64,000 nt of DNA from positions 19,220,001 through 19,284,000 of the forward strand of contig CM121341.1 in NCBI GenBank assembly GCA_051530055.1, in the 5' to 3' direction. The position numbers were made by a program, and so were the translations under genes. The DNA comes from Neoechinorhynchus agilis. Lineage: Eukaryota; Acanthocephala. The notes under the pieces are model-generated. The model worked only from the letters and a program-made list of their open reading frames with translations. It did no database searches and was not told the DNA's origin. This document shows, in pieces, positions 34,837 through 45,700 of the stretch. The first letter of the stretch is position 1. Each line of letters opens with the position of its first letter.

Positions 34837-34907
34837 AAACGAACCCAAGTTCACACTTCCACGAAAAAATCGATTGCCGGTTTCGATTTTAAAATGATTC
34901 GTTCAAT
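34837..34907 (-). repeat. Dispersed 71-bp repeat, copy 2
   Basis: Exact reverse complement of window bases 1-71. Flanking bases differ on the inner side, marking a real boundary. Confidence 0.8.
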
Positions 34908-35000
34908 ATTTGAGCGCTAAACATTATCCGTATAAATTAACCTTGATAATGGGCCGAAATATTGGAACCAATAAATTCTCATGAAACATTTTTCGTATAT

Positions 35001-35116
35001 CATCGACAGAGAAAATCCTTCGGGTTAATCAAAGTGTACTTTTGGTGAAAGTAATCCCGGTCATAACCTATTTGATTTATTTGAGTTCGCGAGGTAACCT
35101 CGCCTCATCAGTAACG
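35001..35116 (+). repeat. Dispersed 115-bp repeat
   Basis: A nearly complete copy from CATCGACAGAGAAAATCCTT to CCTCATCAGTAACG, with the central GGTGAAAGTAATCCCGGTCA and the palindrome GCGAGGTAACCTCGC. Confidence 0.75.
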
Positions 35117-35270
35117 TCATATATTTTTCGTATAATTTAAAATCCTCCAAACAGAAATTAACAATTTAAAAATTATCGAAAAAAAGATTAAACATTATAA
35201 TGATCTTTTGTTTAATACGATTGTTCAAAGAAAATCACGTTTCCGATTTTGTCATAACCCCTTTTTAAAA

Positions 35271-36144
35271 TGGTTGAAACCGAACTTTCTTCTTCATTAA
35301 GCCATTTTCGAAGCGAAGTTGCAGCAAGATCGCTGAAGTCTGTTAAAATCAGTATTAAAGTACCTTTCTTTTTTAGTGGCATCCACTTCTTAACACAAAA
35401 AATCGCAGACCTTCGTAGTTCAATCTGCCGTACCGCTGAACTCGATAACGTCCTCTCCCTCTCGTTAACGTCTACTCTCTCAACAAATCAATGAACGGTG
35501 AACGAGAATCTACCAAGTATTCTGCTTTTCTTGATGTTGCACAAAAGAAGTGTTTTGAACGAGTCACTGATACTCTAAAGGGTTCATTAATTGAAGCGAT
35601 GAGCACAGTTTAGGATATATTAGCGGAAGCTATTCAGTGCGAAATTGAAGCTCTCAAAAGTGAACAGTTGGTCGAAGTCAAAAAGTGCAAAGGGAAAAAA
35701 GTTAACAGTACAAAGAGGCAAAGATTTCAAAGGGGAATTCTAAGAAATGAGCTAAAGGCTTACATAAATCGGCTAGTGAAGCTGCCACGAAGGATAATAC
35801 GGTTTTGGAAGATTCTATCATTGTGGCAAACTCAAGCGAAGATTCGTTGGAAACGAGTGGTATCCAAAAGACAGCGAATATTTCAACAATTACAAGGGAC
35901 TTGGTACCAACCTCAGGAGGGTATTCAGCCTGCAGTACTTAATGATTCGAAAATTACTGTGAAGGAGCATGATATTGTGACCAAGATAAAAGGTAACGAT
36001 AGGAAAAGTGAAAGTGATTCACCTTCAGTAACTACTAAGAAAGCTACGGTCGAACAAAAGGTCGAAGAAACATCTGAACGAGTAGGAACAAGAGCGAAAG
36101 GAGGATCAAATAACTATAAGGATAAACGGTTGAAACGCGCATAA
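35271..36144 (+). CDS. Lysine-rich multi-exon protein, family unknown
   Basis: Read without introns this region seems broken, but a consistent chain of small GT-AG introns opens it. MVETELSSSLSHFRSEVAAR continues through GIHFLTQKIADLRSSICRTA to ELDN, then YSAFLDVAQKKCFER, DILAEAIQCEIEALKSEQLV, then KSASEAATKDNTVLEDSII, and finally NDSKITVKEHDIVTKIKGND to the end KDKRLKRA. Introns are 40-100 bp (for example GTCTGTTAA...CTTTTTTAG near 35338-35376 and GTCACTGAT...CAGTTTAG). The first half is predicted helical coiled coil, the rest charged and disordered. It could be a kinetochore or chromatin protein, but no known motif was recognised. Its stop codon lies at the very start of a 285-bp tandem array. 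Confidence 0.5.
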
Positions 36145-37345
36145 AATGCTGTCCTATATCTGCAAAGTAACTTCCACATCTAATGGCAGTTATCTTTTAA
36201 AGACTGGGTCCGGTCGCTATCGACAAAATCACTTTTAAATTGATTCTCGGAGTCAGTTTTGCACACGTCAGTAAACTCGCGGTCTAATTTTCCTTTGTTT
36301 TCTGCAAAATGCTACGATCCACAAATGCAGTGCATGAAGGTAGCGTTCCAAAAAAAGGTACTGCATCGAAGCAATCTATTATGCTGTAGTGCATGAAGGT
36401 AGCGTTCAAAAAAGGGACTGCATCGAAGCAATCCATTATTTGCGCTGTCGGCTTCTTAGGTGTCAGCTACGATAAAATGCTGTCCTTTATATCTCACAAG
36501 TTACTACCACATCTAATGAAAGTTATCCTTTAAAGATTGTGTATGGTCGATATCGATAGAACGTCTTTTAAATTGATTCTCGGAGTCAGTTTTGCACACG
36601 TCAGTAAACTCGCGGTCTAATTTTCCTTGTTATTTTGCAAAATTCTACGATTGACAAATGCAGTGCATGAAGGAAGCATTCGTAAAAAAGGGACTGCATC
36701 GAAGCAATCCATTATTTGCGCTGTCCGCTTCTTAAGCGTCAGCTACGATTAAATGCTGTCCTTTATATCTCCAAAGTTACTTCCACATCCAATGACAGTC
36801 ATCCTTTAAAGACTCGGTACGGTCGATATCGATAGAACGTCTTTTAAATTGATTCTCGGAGTCAGTTTTGCACACGCTAGTAAACTCGCTGTCTAATTTT
36901 CCTTTGTATTCTACAAAATGCTACGATCAACAAATGCAGTGCATGAAGGAATCATTCCTAAAAAAAGGGACTGCATCGAAGCAATCCATTATTTGCGCTG
37001 TCGGCTTCTTCAGCGTCAGCTACGATTAAATTTTGTCCTTTATACCTCCAAGTTGCTTCCACATCTAATGAAAGTTATCCTTTAAAGACTCGGTGCCGTC
37101 GATATCGATAGAACGTCTTTTAAATTGATTCTCGAAGTCAGTTTTCCACACGCTAGTAAACTCGCTGTTTAATTTTCCTTTGTATTCTACAAAATCCTAC
37201 GATCCACATATGCAGTGCATGAAAGTAGCGTTCCAAAAAAGAACTGCATCGAAGCAATCCAAAATTTGCACTGTCGGTTTTTAAAACATCAGCTACGATT
37301 AAATGCTATCCTTTATATCTGTAAAGTTACTTATTTTGCCATTAG
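36143..37345. repeat. Tandem array, about 285-bp unit, four copies
   Basis: The unit runs from AAAATGCTGTCCTTTATATC through CTTTTAAATTGATTCTCGGA and AATGCAGTGCATGAAGG to GCGTCAGCTACGATT. Copies start near 36143, 36473, 36754 and 37023, with a partial one near 37300. Between unit 1 and unit 2 an internal 60-bp segment around GGGACTGCATCGAAGCAATC is itself duplicated. Identity is high in the first units and lower in the last. Confidence 0.85.
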
Positions 37346-37499
37346 TAGTCATCCTTCGTAGACATGGTCATAAAAATGGTAAACTCGGACTTAGATTACT
37401 TCTAAAACGTTAATTTTTCCACTACAGTCAGATTGTTTCCGTCCCATATTGTAAATTGTTATAATTGAACAATGGGATGTTTTGACATTGCTGATGTGT

Positions 37500-39205
37500 T
37501 TTTGGCTCGAGGGTTTACCCTGACGTTAATCCTCCCCATTTGTTCGGGCTTGGGAACGGTACCGAGTCACCCCGGTGGCTTGGTTCAAATTAATACTAGG
37601 AGAGGAGTGTACCACGGAACATAGAGTGCTCTTGGTGGACCTCGATATTCGAGGGAAACCCAAACAGCCGACATCCTATACTCAGGGAAAAGATGAAAAT
37701 GGTGCTCACCCAGAAATTGAGTGCGAATGTGGCTGAACTGGAACGCTGGTGGGATGAGACAGCCGAAGCGATTCGTAGTGAAGTATATGACGAGGCCGTA
37801 CTCGTACAATGAGGTGGCTGCACAGCTCAGGAAAATGAACACTGGTATTAACGCCGGTCCAGATAACATTCCGATCGAGCTGTGGCAATCCCTGGGAGTC
37901 TTCGGAATAAAGTTGCTCACGAGGCTATTTCAGAAGATAGATTTGGAGGAAAAGATCCCGTCGGAATGGCAGGTAAGCATATTGATACCGATCTTCAAAG
38001 GCATAAGAGATGTTCTGTAGTGTCAGAGCTACCGCGACATCAAACTCATGTATCACACAATGAAACTGTGAAAACGAATGATCGATCACAGGATTAGAGA
38101 GGAGATCCGAATCAGCGAGGACCAACGAGGATTTATGCCCGGCAGAAGTACAATCGATGCAATATTCGTGCTAAGGCAGCTGTATGAGAGGCTCAGTGAG
38201 ATGCAGTGCCCTTTGCACAGTGTGTTCGTCGATTTGGAAGAGGCGTACGATACGGTTCCTCGAGATTTGGTGTGGGCATGCCTCAAAAAAAGTAATTGTC
38301 CCGAACACCATGTCGCCGCGATCCGAGCGATGTATCGAGAATGCTACACCTGCATGCGATGCCACAGCGGAACGACCGACTATTTCCGAGTATCAATGGG
38401 TCTTCAACAAGGTTCGGCTCTGAGCCCATTCTTGTTCACGATTGTGATAGACGTCCTAAGAAATGCGGAAAGAGAAATGATCGCACCATTCGCGGACGCT
38501 TTGGTGCTTACAGCTAGGGATGTGGACACGCTCAAGAATTTGCTGGAGAGTTGGCGACAGCAATTAGAGAGCAACGGATTGAGAGTGAGCAGGCGCAAAA
38601 CGAAATACATGGGACCGGGTAACCTCGATATGGAAGGAACTCAGATCGAAAAGATGGACACCTTCGAATATTTGGGCAGCATGTTGAACATGCATTGTGA
38701 GCTCGAACCAGAGATCGGACAAAGAGTTCAATGCGGGTGGAACAACTGGAGGAAAACAGGTATCCATTGAGATAAGCATCTCCCGAACAAGCTCGAAGAG
38801 CAAGCCCGCCATGGTTCTACAGAGCAGAGATGTGGGCTATGAAGAAGGAAGACGTTCAACGATTAGCCGTCAACGAAATGCGGATGCTGAGATGGTCCGC
38901 AGGATTGAAACGCAAGGATCGAGTGCCAATGAGGAGGTTCGAAAGCTGTTTGCTGTCGAGCCGATCGAGGAGGCAATCGCTAAGAGGCGGATGCGATCGT
39001 ATCCGCAGGTGACACAAGCAGATGAAGACGTCTGGGTGAAGAGCGCGTGGAGAATCGAGCTCGAGGTGAAAAGGAGAAGAGGTGGGAGGACAGTGTGAGC
39101 GGAGATTTCAAGACGCTGGGAAATTAGAACAAAGACGAAAACCAACAATGCTGAAAAGAACGACCTCTCAAGTGAGAGAAAAGTTCAAAAAAATGTTGTT
39201 GAACA
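37500..39205 (+). mobile_element. RTE-type LINE, 5'-truncated and decayed
   Basis: The + strand carries reverse transcriptase motifs: IRISEDQRGFMPGRSTIDAI, HSVFVDLEEAYDTVPRDLVW, then FRVSMGLQQGSALSPFLFTI, FADALVLTARDVDTLKNLL (the usual YADD box reads FADA) and FEYLGSMLNM. The C-terminus has EEAIAKRRMRSYPQVTQADE-like sequence. The 3' tail ends AAAAAAATGTTGTTGAAC. Frame changes and the altered YADD mean it is inactive. The first about 70 bases appear to be a 5' untranslated block in inverted orientation. Confidence 0.88.
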
Positions 39206-39457
39206 ATGGGATGTTTTACTTTATTTGATCCTTCGTTTCTTTTTTATAGAATAAAAAGATAGAATCGATAAATCTGAACAAATATAATGCATTGGGCAAT
39301 GCTAGGACAAACTACACGTGGAGCTCGGTAAAAGATTTTGAGATTCGTTAGAGGCACGAAAGGTTTTGTGTGGAGAAGCCAAAGTTGTTACATAAAAGGT
39401 TGATTCGGGAAACGAAGATGACCACACATTTTTTTGAAAGTAAACGAATCCTTTTCC

Positions 39458-40045
39458 TTAACCTTCCTCCTCTTCGTCATCGTTATCTCCACCGGCACCA
39501 GTTTCTGCCTTCTTTCTGGCATTACGTCTTTTAACACGACCAGGTCGCCCTGACCTATAAGGAGAATTAGCACTGTGTTCAATGTGTTTCTGAGAGTCCA
39601 GTCGAACAATAAACGAAGGAACATTGACCAATTGCTTTCTAACACTAATATGGCGCTGTCTGATCATCACTCGAGCATGATGAACACTCTTGGCCAATCC
39701 CAATCGATGAACTTGCGTCTGAAGACGCCGTTCAAGGAAGTCCTGTGGCTTTAGACTCAAAACGTAATCCAATTTCATTCGACCTTCATCGAGAATTCCG
39801 TATCGCACGAGGCGACGTAACAGAGCATTTCCTTGAAACACCCTTTTCGGATCCTTTGGAGGAAGAGTCAACAACAAGCGAGCCGTCTTACGGACCTTCG
39901 CCAACGTGAATTTCACACGCCACAGTTCTCTCTTATTGCGGAGACCATACTCACCGACCAATCTTAGTTCCTGATCGAGACGTTCCTTTTCGAAGGGGCG
40001 TCGCGGGGTAATGTAAGTCTTGCTGCAAACGCGGGGAAGACGCAT
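39458..40045 (-). CDS. RPS9: Small ribosomal subunit protein uS4 (RPS9)
   Basis: A 195-codon intronless frame covers eukaryotic RPS9, an early-binding 40S protein that helps form the decoding site. Conserved stretches include [80 protein letters not shown] and the S4 RNA-binding domain [20 protein letters not shown], followed by [13 protein letters not shown]. The tail is acidic (DNDDEEEEG) as in other animals. I start at [11 protein letters not shown], three bases after a GTGCTCAG acceptor; upstream codons are open but unlike the family. The basic segment [18 protein letters not shown] is intact. Confidence 0.95.
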   Translation of the reverse strand: MRLPRVCSKTYITPRRPFEKERLDQELRLVGEYGLRNKRELWRVKFTLAKVRKTARLLLTLPPKDPKRVFQGNALLRRLVRYGILDEGRMKLDYVLSLKPQDFLERRLQTQVHRLGLAKSVHHARVMIRQRHISVRKQLVNVPSFIVRLDSQKHIEHSANSPYRSGRPGRVKRRNARKKAETGAGGDNDDEEEEG

Positions 40046-40716
40046 TGCCTGAGCACAAACACGCGGGCGGGGCAAAATAATGCGAACAGGAGCGCACGGA
40101 AGAATTACGAGGATGCGCAAACGGGTGTGGCCATGCGATATTTCGGCGTTTTAGGTACGAGGACTTATATCGGATCGCATTTATCGGCATAATTTTATAC
40201 TTTATAAAATGGAATATTGAGTTGAACTCTTCGTGTAGGATGTAGTGGTCGAGTAAATATTGAGCTGCGTTCTCAAAGGAAACGTAAACTCCATTTTTGC
40301 GGGCCGAGGGTTTGTAAATATATTTCGATCGCGTATGGTAAAATTCACATTTCCGCACACAACACTCGGACTGTTCTTACGCTGAAACTAAAGTTAGTTT
40401 ATTTTGATAAATCCGCACAAACATTCGGAACAATCCAAGTCGCTATTCATTGTTCACTAATGTCGATTTTGTACCGAAATAAAAAGAATTGTCAAACATT
40501 TGACACCTATCCTAGAGCAAATTTTCTCAGATTGTCAACATCGCCAAACTGCTACTTCCACAAAAACAAACACTTCTATCAACATAGTCTTCCCTTGCAG
40601 CAACATCCAAAACGCTCCCATTCGTAATCTGCAGTCTACAGGAATGTTGCCGCAATATAAAGCAAGTTATTCGCGTCTTCTCTTCCTCCTCCAGTCGTAT
40701 ATTTCGCCATCAATCA

Positions 40717-40950
40717 ATGCCGAGCGACAAAGACAATTTCGAGGATAAGCTAAGAACTCTACAAGGTATGATTCCAAGCTAGCCTTGTACGCAAATACAC
40801 ATTTGCTACTTTTCTTCAGATCTTATCAGCAAGGTTAAATCTGTCAAAGAACGCAATGCAAGAACGAAACTCGAGAACGAGCTTCTTAAACAACAGATGC
40901 AATCTCTCCTTCTTACAAGCTCAGTGTTTGAACAAATGAACAATATTTGA
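40717..40950 (+). CDS. SCOC: Short coiled-coil protein
   Basis: Two exons, 40717-40765 and 40820-40950, with a GTATGATT...CTTCTTCAG intron, give a 59-residue protein: MPSDKDNFEDKLRTLQ, then DLISKVKSVKERNARTKLEN and ELLKQQMQSLLLTSSVFEQM. It aligns with vertebrate SCOC (DLSARVDAVKEENLKLKSEN, then SASSVFQ), a Golgi and autophagy coiled-coil protein that binds ARL1 and FEZ1. The heptads run through nearly the whole protein and the SSVF end is conserved. It lacks the N-terminal extension of the longer isoforms. It is divergent from RPS9, with about 670 bp between starts, and no ORF of the whole protein is visible without the splice. Confidence 0.85.
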
Positions 40951-40954
40951 TCTT

Positions 40955-41210
40955 TGATAGAAAGTCCTTCGGGATAATAAAATTACACTTTCGGTGAGAA
41001 TAATCCCGGTCATTACATATTTTATTTATTCGAAATATTTCGCGAGGTATCCTCGCCTCTTCAGTCATTGTTTCGCAAGCGCTGAAGTGACAAACTTGCG
41101 AAACAATGACTGAAGAGGCGAGGATACCTCGCGAAATATTTCGAATAAATAAAATATGTAATGACCGGGATTATTCTCACCGAAAGTGTGATATTCAGTT
41201 ATCGAGGACT
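40955..41210. repeat. Head-to-head pair of the 115-bp repeat forming a perfect palindrome
   Basis: Left arm 40986-41079 and right arm 41095-41188 are perfect reverse complements over 94 bp, separated by 15 bases. Each arm is most of one dispersed 115-bp repeat. The left copy also has the GAAAGTCCTTCGGGATAATA end, which the right lacks. Confidence 0.9.
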
Positions 41211-41219
41211 CACTATTTT

Positions 41220-42790
41220 GTCCCCTTTGGGGTAGAGACGTATCGAGCGCTCGGCAGCTCGGACGACATTGTTTTTCCATAAAGGGAATTTTGTTATTTA
41301 TAGGAGCGGTGAAATTTGTTATAAACTAAAATTCTTAATTTGCGGATGCAAATCTGTTCACGTCCATCAATCGTGTGCACAAAAAGAAAATTAAAACCCA
41401 ATAAAGAATATTTAAATCACAAGAACAACTCTTTTGCAATAATTTATTTTTTCGAACGTAAACGACATTGTTTTTTTATTAAGGGAATTTTGTTGTTTAT
41501 AGGAGCAGTGAAAGTTGCTATAAACTAAATTTCTTATTTTACCGATTCAATTCTGTTTACGTCAATAAATCGTATGAACATACAAAAGAAAATTAAAATC
41601 CAATAAAGAATATCTAAATCACATGAACTGCACGTTTGTATTAATTTAATTAAAATCCAATGAAGAATATCTAAACCACAAGAACTTCACTTTTGTATTA
41701 ATTTAGTTGTTCGAACCTATACGACATTGTTTTTCCACAAGGGGAATTTTGTGGTTTATGAGAGCAGTGAAAATTGTTAAAAAAATTTTTTAATTTGCTG
41801 ATGCAAATCTGTTTACGTCCATAAATCGTATGCACATACAAAGGAAAATTAAAATCCAATCAAGAATATCTAAATCACAAGAAGAACTGTTTTGTATTAA
41901 TTTATTTGTTCGAACGTATACGACATAATTTTTCCACGAGGGGAATTTTGTGGTTTATAAGAGAAGTGAAAGTTGTTATAAACAAAAAAATTTAATTGCT
42001 GATGCAAATCTGTTTACGTCAATAAATGGTATGCACATACAAAATAAAATTAAAATCCAATAAAGAATATTTAATCACAAGAACTGCACGTTTGTATTAT
42101 TTTTTTTGTTCGAACCAATACGACATTGTTTTTCCATAAGGGGAATTTTGTTGTTTATAGGAGCAGTGAAAATTGTTATAAACTAAATTTCTTATCTTAC
42201 CGATTCAAATCTCTTTACGTCCATAAGTCGTGCGCACATACAAAAGAAAATTAAAATCCAATAAAGAATATCTAAATCACAAGAACAACTCTTCTGTATT
42301 AATTTATTTGATCGAACGTATACGACATTGTTTTTCCATAAAGGTAATTTCGTTATTTATAGGAGCCGTGAAAGTTGTAACAAACAAAAATTCTTAATTT
42401 GCTGATGCAAATCTGTTTGCGTCCATAAATTGTATGCAATACAAAAGAAAATTAAAATTCAATAAAGAACGGCACGAAGCTTTTGTTCGGAACTCGGAAG
42501 ACGACTTGCAGCAGAAACAGGGGAGCGACGCGAGAGGATTTTACTGATACAAAGAATAAGCCTCGCAATCCAACGAGGAAATGCGGTCAGCGTCCGGGGG
42601 ACGATTTAATCATTTTAAAATAAATCTGGAATAAGCAAAAAAAATCACAAGAACAACTCCTTTGTATTAATTTATTTGTTTGAACGTATAAGACATTGTT
42701 TTTCCATAAAGAGAATTTTATTGTTTGTAGGTTCAGTGAAAGTTGTTATAAACTAAAATTTTTAATTTGCTGATGCAAAGCGTTTTAAAA
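41220..42790 (+). repeat. 203-bp satellite, left block
   Basis: Seven to eight diverged copies of a unit of about 203 bp, recognised by GACATTGTTTTTCCATAA, GGAGCAGTGAAAGTTGTTAT, TGCTGATGCAAATCTGTTTA and AAAATTAAAATCCAATAAAG. The block ends abruptly inside a unit (GCTGATGCAAAG) where the 92-bp satellite begins. Confidence 0.88.
42472..42645 (+). mobile_element. GC-richer insertion with A-rich tail inside the 203-bp satellite
   Basis: About 170 bp unrelated to the satellite interrupt one unit: it starts CGGCACGAAGCTTTTGTTCG, contains GGTCAGCGTCCGGGGGACGA and ends AATAAGCAAAAAA. The base composition and A-rich end suggest the 3' end of a LINE or a SINE. About ten bases of the host monomer are missing at the site. 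Confidence 0.6.
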
Positions 42791-45700
42791 TCTCTTGTTT
42801 TTATTTGTTTGATAATGTTTTCCAAAAGCGCGTCTTAATTATAGGGAAGTTCTAAGAGTGAGTACAAGACAGCGTTTTCAAATCTCCTGTTTTTATTTGA
42901 TTGATAATGTTTTCCAAAAGCGCGTCTAAATAAAAGTGAAGCACTAAGAGTAAGTGCACAAATGCGTTTTCAAATCTCCTGTTTTTATTTGTTTGATAAT
43001 GTTTTCCAAAAGCGCTTCAATATTATAGTGAATAGCCAGGAGTGAGTACACAAATGGGTTTTCAAATGAATTTTTTTATTGACAATGTTTTCGAAAAGCG
43101 CGTCAAAACTATGGTGAAGCACAAAGAGTTAGTACACGAATGCGTTTTCAAATCTCTTGTTTTTATTTAATTGATAATGTATTCCAAAAGCGCGTTCAAA
43201 ATTAAAGTGATGACCTAAGAGTAAGTACACGAATGCTTTTTCAAATCTCTTTTTTTATTCGATTGATAATGTTTTCCAAAAACGCGTCTAAATTGAAGTG
43301 AAGAACTAAAAGTAAGTACACGAATGCGTTTTCAAATCTCTTGTTTTTATTTGATTGATAATGTATTCCAAAAGTGCGTCTTAATTAAAGTGAAGCACTA
43401 AGAGAAAGTATACGAATACGTTTTCAAATCCCTTGTCTTTTTTGATTGATGATGTTTTCCAAAAGCGCGTCTAAATCAAAGCACCAAGAGTGAGTACCGA
43501 AATGCGTTTTCATATCTCTTGTTTTTATTTTATTGATAATGTTTCTAAAAAGCGCGTCCAAAATTAAAGTCGAGCACTAAGAGTAAGTACACGAATGCGC
43601 TTTCAAATCCCTTGTTTTTTTATTAATAATGTTTTCCAAAGCGCGTCCAAATTAAAGTGAAGCATTAAGAGTTAGTACACGAATGCGTTTTCAAATCTCT
43701 TGTTTTTATTTTATTGATAATGTTTTCCAAATGCTCGTCTAAATTGAAATGAAGTACTAAGAGTAAGTACACGCATGCGTTTCCGAATTCCTTGTTTTTT
43801 TATTGATAATGCTTTCCAAACACGCGTAAAAATTAAAGTGAAGATTTAAAAGTGAGCACACGAATGCGTCTTAAAATCTCTTGTTTTTATTTGATTGATA
43901 ATGTTTTCAAAAAGCGTGTCAAAATTAAAGTTAAGCACTAAGAGTGAGAACACGAATGCGTTTTCAAATCTCTTGTTTTTATTTTATTGATAATGTTTTC
44001 CAAATGCTCGTCTAAATTGAAATGAAGTACTAAGAGTAAGTACACGAATGCGTTTTCGAATTCCTGGTTTTTTTTATTGATAATGCTTTCTAAACACGCG
44101 TCAAAATTTAAGTGAAGATTTAAAAGTGAGCACACGAATGCGTTTTAAAATCTCTTGTTTTTATTTCATTGATAATGTTTTGTAAAAGCGCGTCAAAATT
44201 AAAGTGAAGCACTAAAAATATGTACACGAATGCGTTTTCAAATCACTTGTTTTTATTTAGTTGATAATGTATTCCAAAATCGCGTCTAAATTAAAGTGAA
44301 GAACTTTGAGTAAGTACATGAATGCGTTTTCGAATTCCTGGTTTTTTTATTGATAATGCTTTCCAAACACGCGTCAAAATTAAAGTGAAGATTTAAAAGT
44401 GAGTACACGAATGCGTTTTAAAATCTCTTGTTTTTATTTGATTGATAATGTTCTCCAAAAGCGCGTCAAAGTTAAAGTGAAGCACTAAGAGTGAGTACAC
44501 GAATGCGTTTTAAAATCACTTCTTTTTTTGATTGATAATGTTCTCCAAAAGCGCGTCTGAATTAAAGTGAAGAACTAAGAGTAAGTACTCGAATGCGTTT
44601 TCATTTCCCTTGTTTTTTTTATTGACGATGTTTTCAAAAAGCGCGTCAAAATTAAAGTGATGAACTAAGAGTGAGTACACGAATGCGTTTCAAAATCTCT
44701 TGTTTTTATTTAAGCGCGTCAAAATTGAAGTGAGGATCTAAGAATGAGTACACGAATGGGTTTCCAAATCACTTGTTTCTATTTTGTTGATAATGTTTTC
44801 CAAAAGCGCGTTAATATTAAAGTAAGGCATTAAGAGTGAGTACACGAATGCGTTTTCAAATCACTTGTTTTTATTTGACTGATAATGCTTTCCAAAAGCG
44901 CGTAAAAATTACTGTGAAGTGCTAAGGTTAAGTACACGAATGCGTTTTCAAATCTCTAGTTTTTTATTCGATTGATAATGTTTTCCAAAAGCGCGTCCAA
45001 ATTAAAGTGAACCACTAAGAGTGAGTACGGGAAATCGTTTTAAAATCTCTTGTTTTTATTTTATTGATAATGTTTTCCAAAAGCGCGTCGAAATTGAATT
45101 GAAGCACTAAGAGTAAGTACACGAATGCGTTTTCAAATCCCTTGTTTTTTTGAGTTATAATGTTTTCCAAAACAGGGTCTAAATTAAAGTGAAGCACTAA
45201 GAGTGGGAACACGAATACGTTTCAAAATCTCTTGCTTTTATATGATTGATAATGTTTTCCAAAAGCGCTTCAATATTATAGTGAATAGCCTGGAGTGAGT
45301 ACACAAATGGGTTTTCAAATGAATTTTTTTATTGACAATGTTTTCGAAAAGCGCGTCAAAACTATGGTGAAGCACAAAGAGTTAGTACACGAATGCGTTT
45401 TCAAATCTCTTGTTTTTATTTAATTGATAATGTATTCCAAAAGCGCGTTCAAAATTAAAGTGATGACCTAAGAGTAAGTACACGAATGCTTTTTCAAATC
45501 TCTTTTTTTATTCGATTGATAATGTTTTCCAAAAACGCGTCTAAATTGAAGTGAAGAACTAAAAGTAAGTACACGAATGCGTTTTCAAATCTCTTGTTTT
45601 TATTTGATTGATAATGTATTCCAAAAGTGCGTCTTAATTAAAGTGAAGCACTAAGAGAAAGTATACGAATGCGTTTTCAAATCCCTTGTCTTTTTTGATT

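Larger units (their letters stand above)
34177..35270. other. Intergenic region with two repeats
   Basis: Upstream of ELL. A 57-codon ATG frame near 34470 (MANADITKHSSVSWKLDAGE) has no further support. The 71-bp repeat lies at 34837-34907 and a dispersed 115-bp repeat at 35001-35116. Confidence 0.5.

Noticed and set aside
35271-36144. A broken gene (pseudogene) with in-frame stops.
   Set aside because: Every stop falls inside a small GT-AG intron with matching phases, so the region is better read as an intact multi-exon gene.
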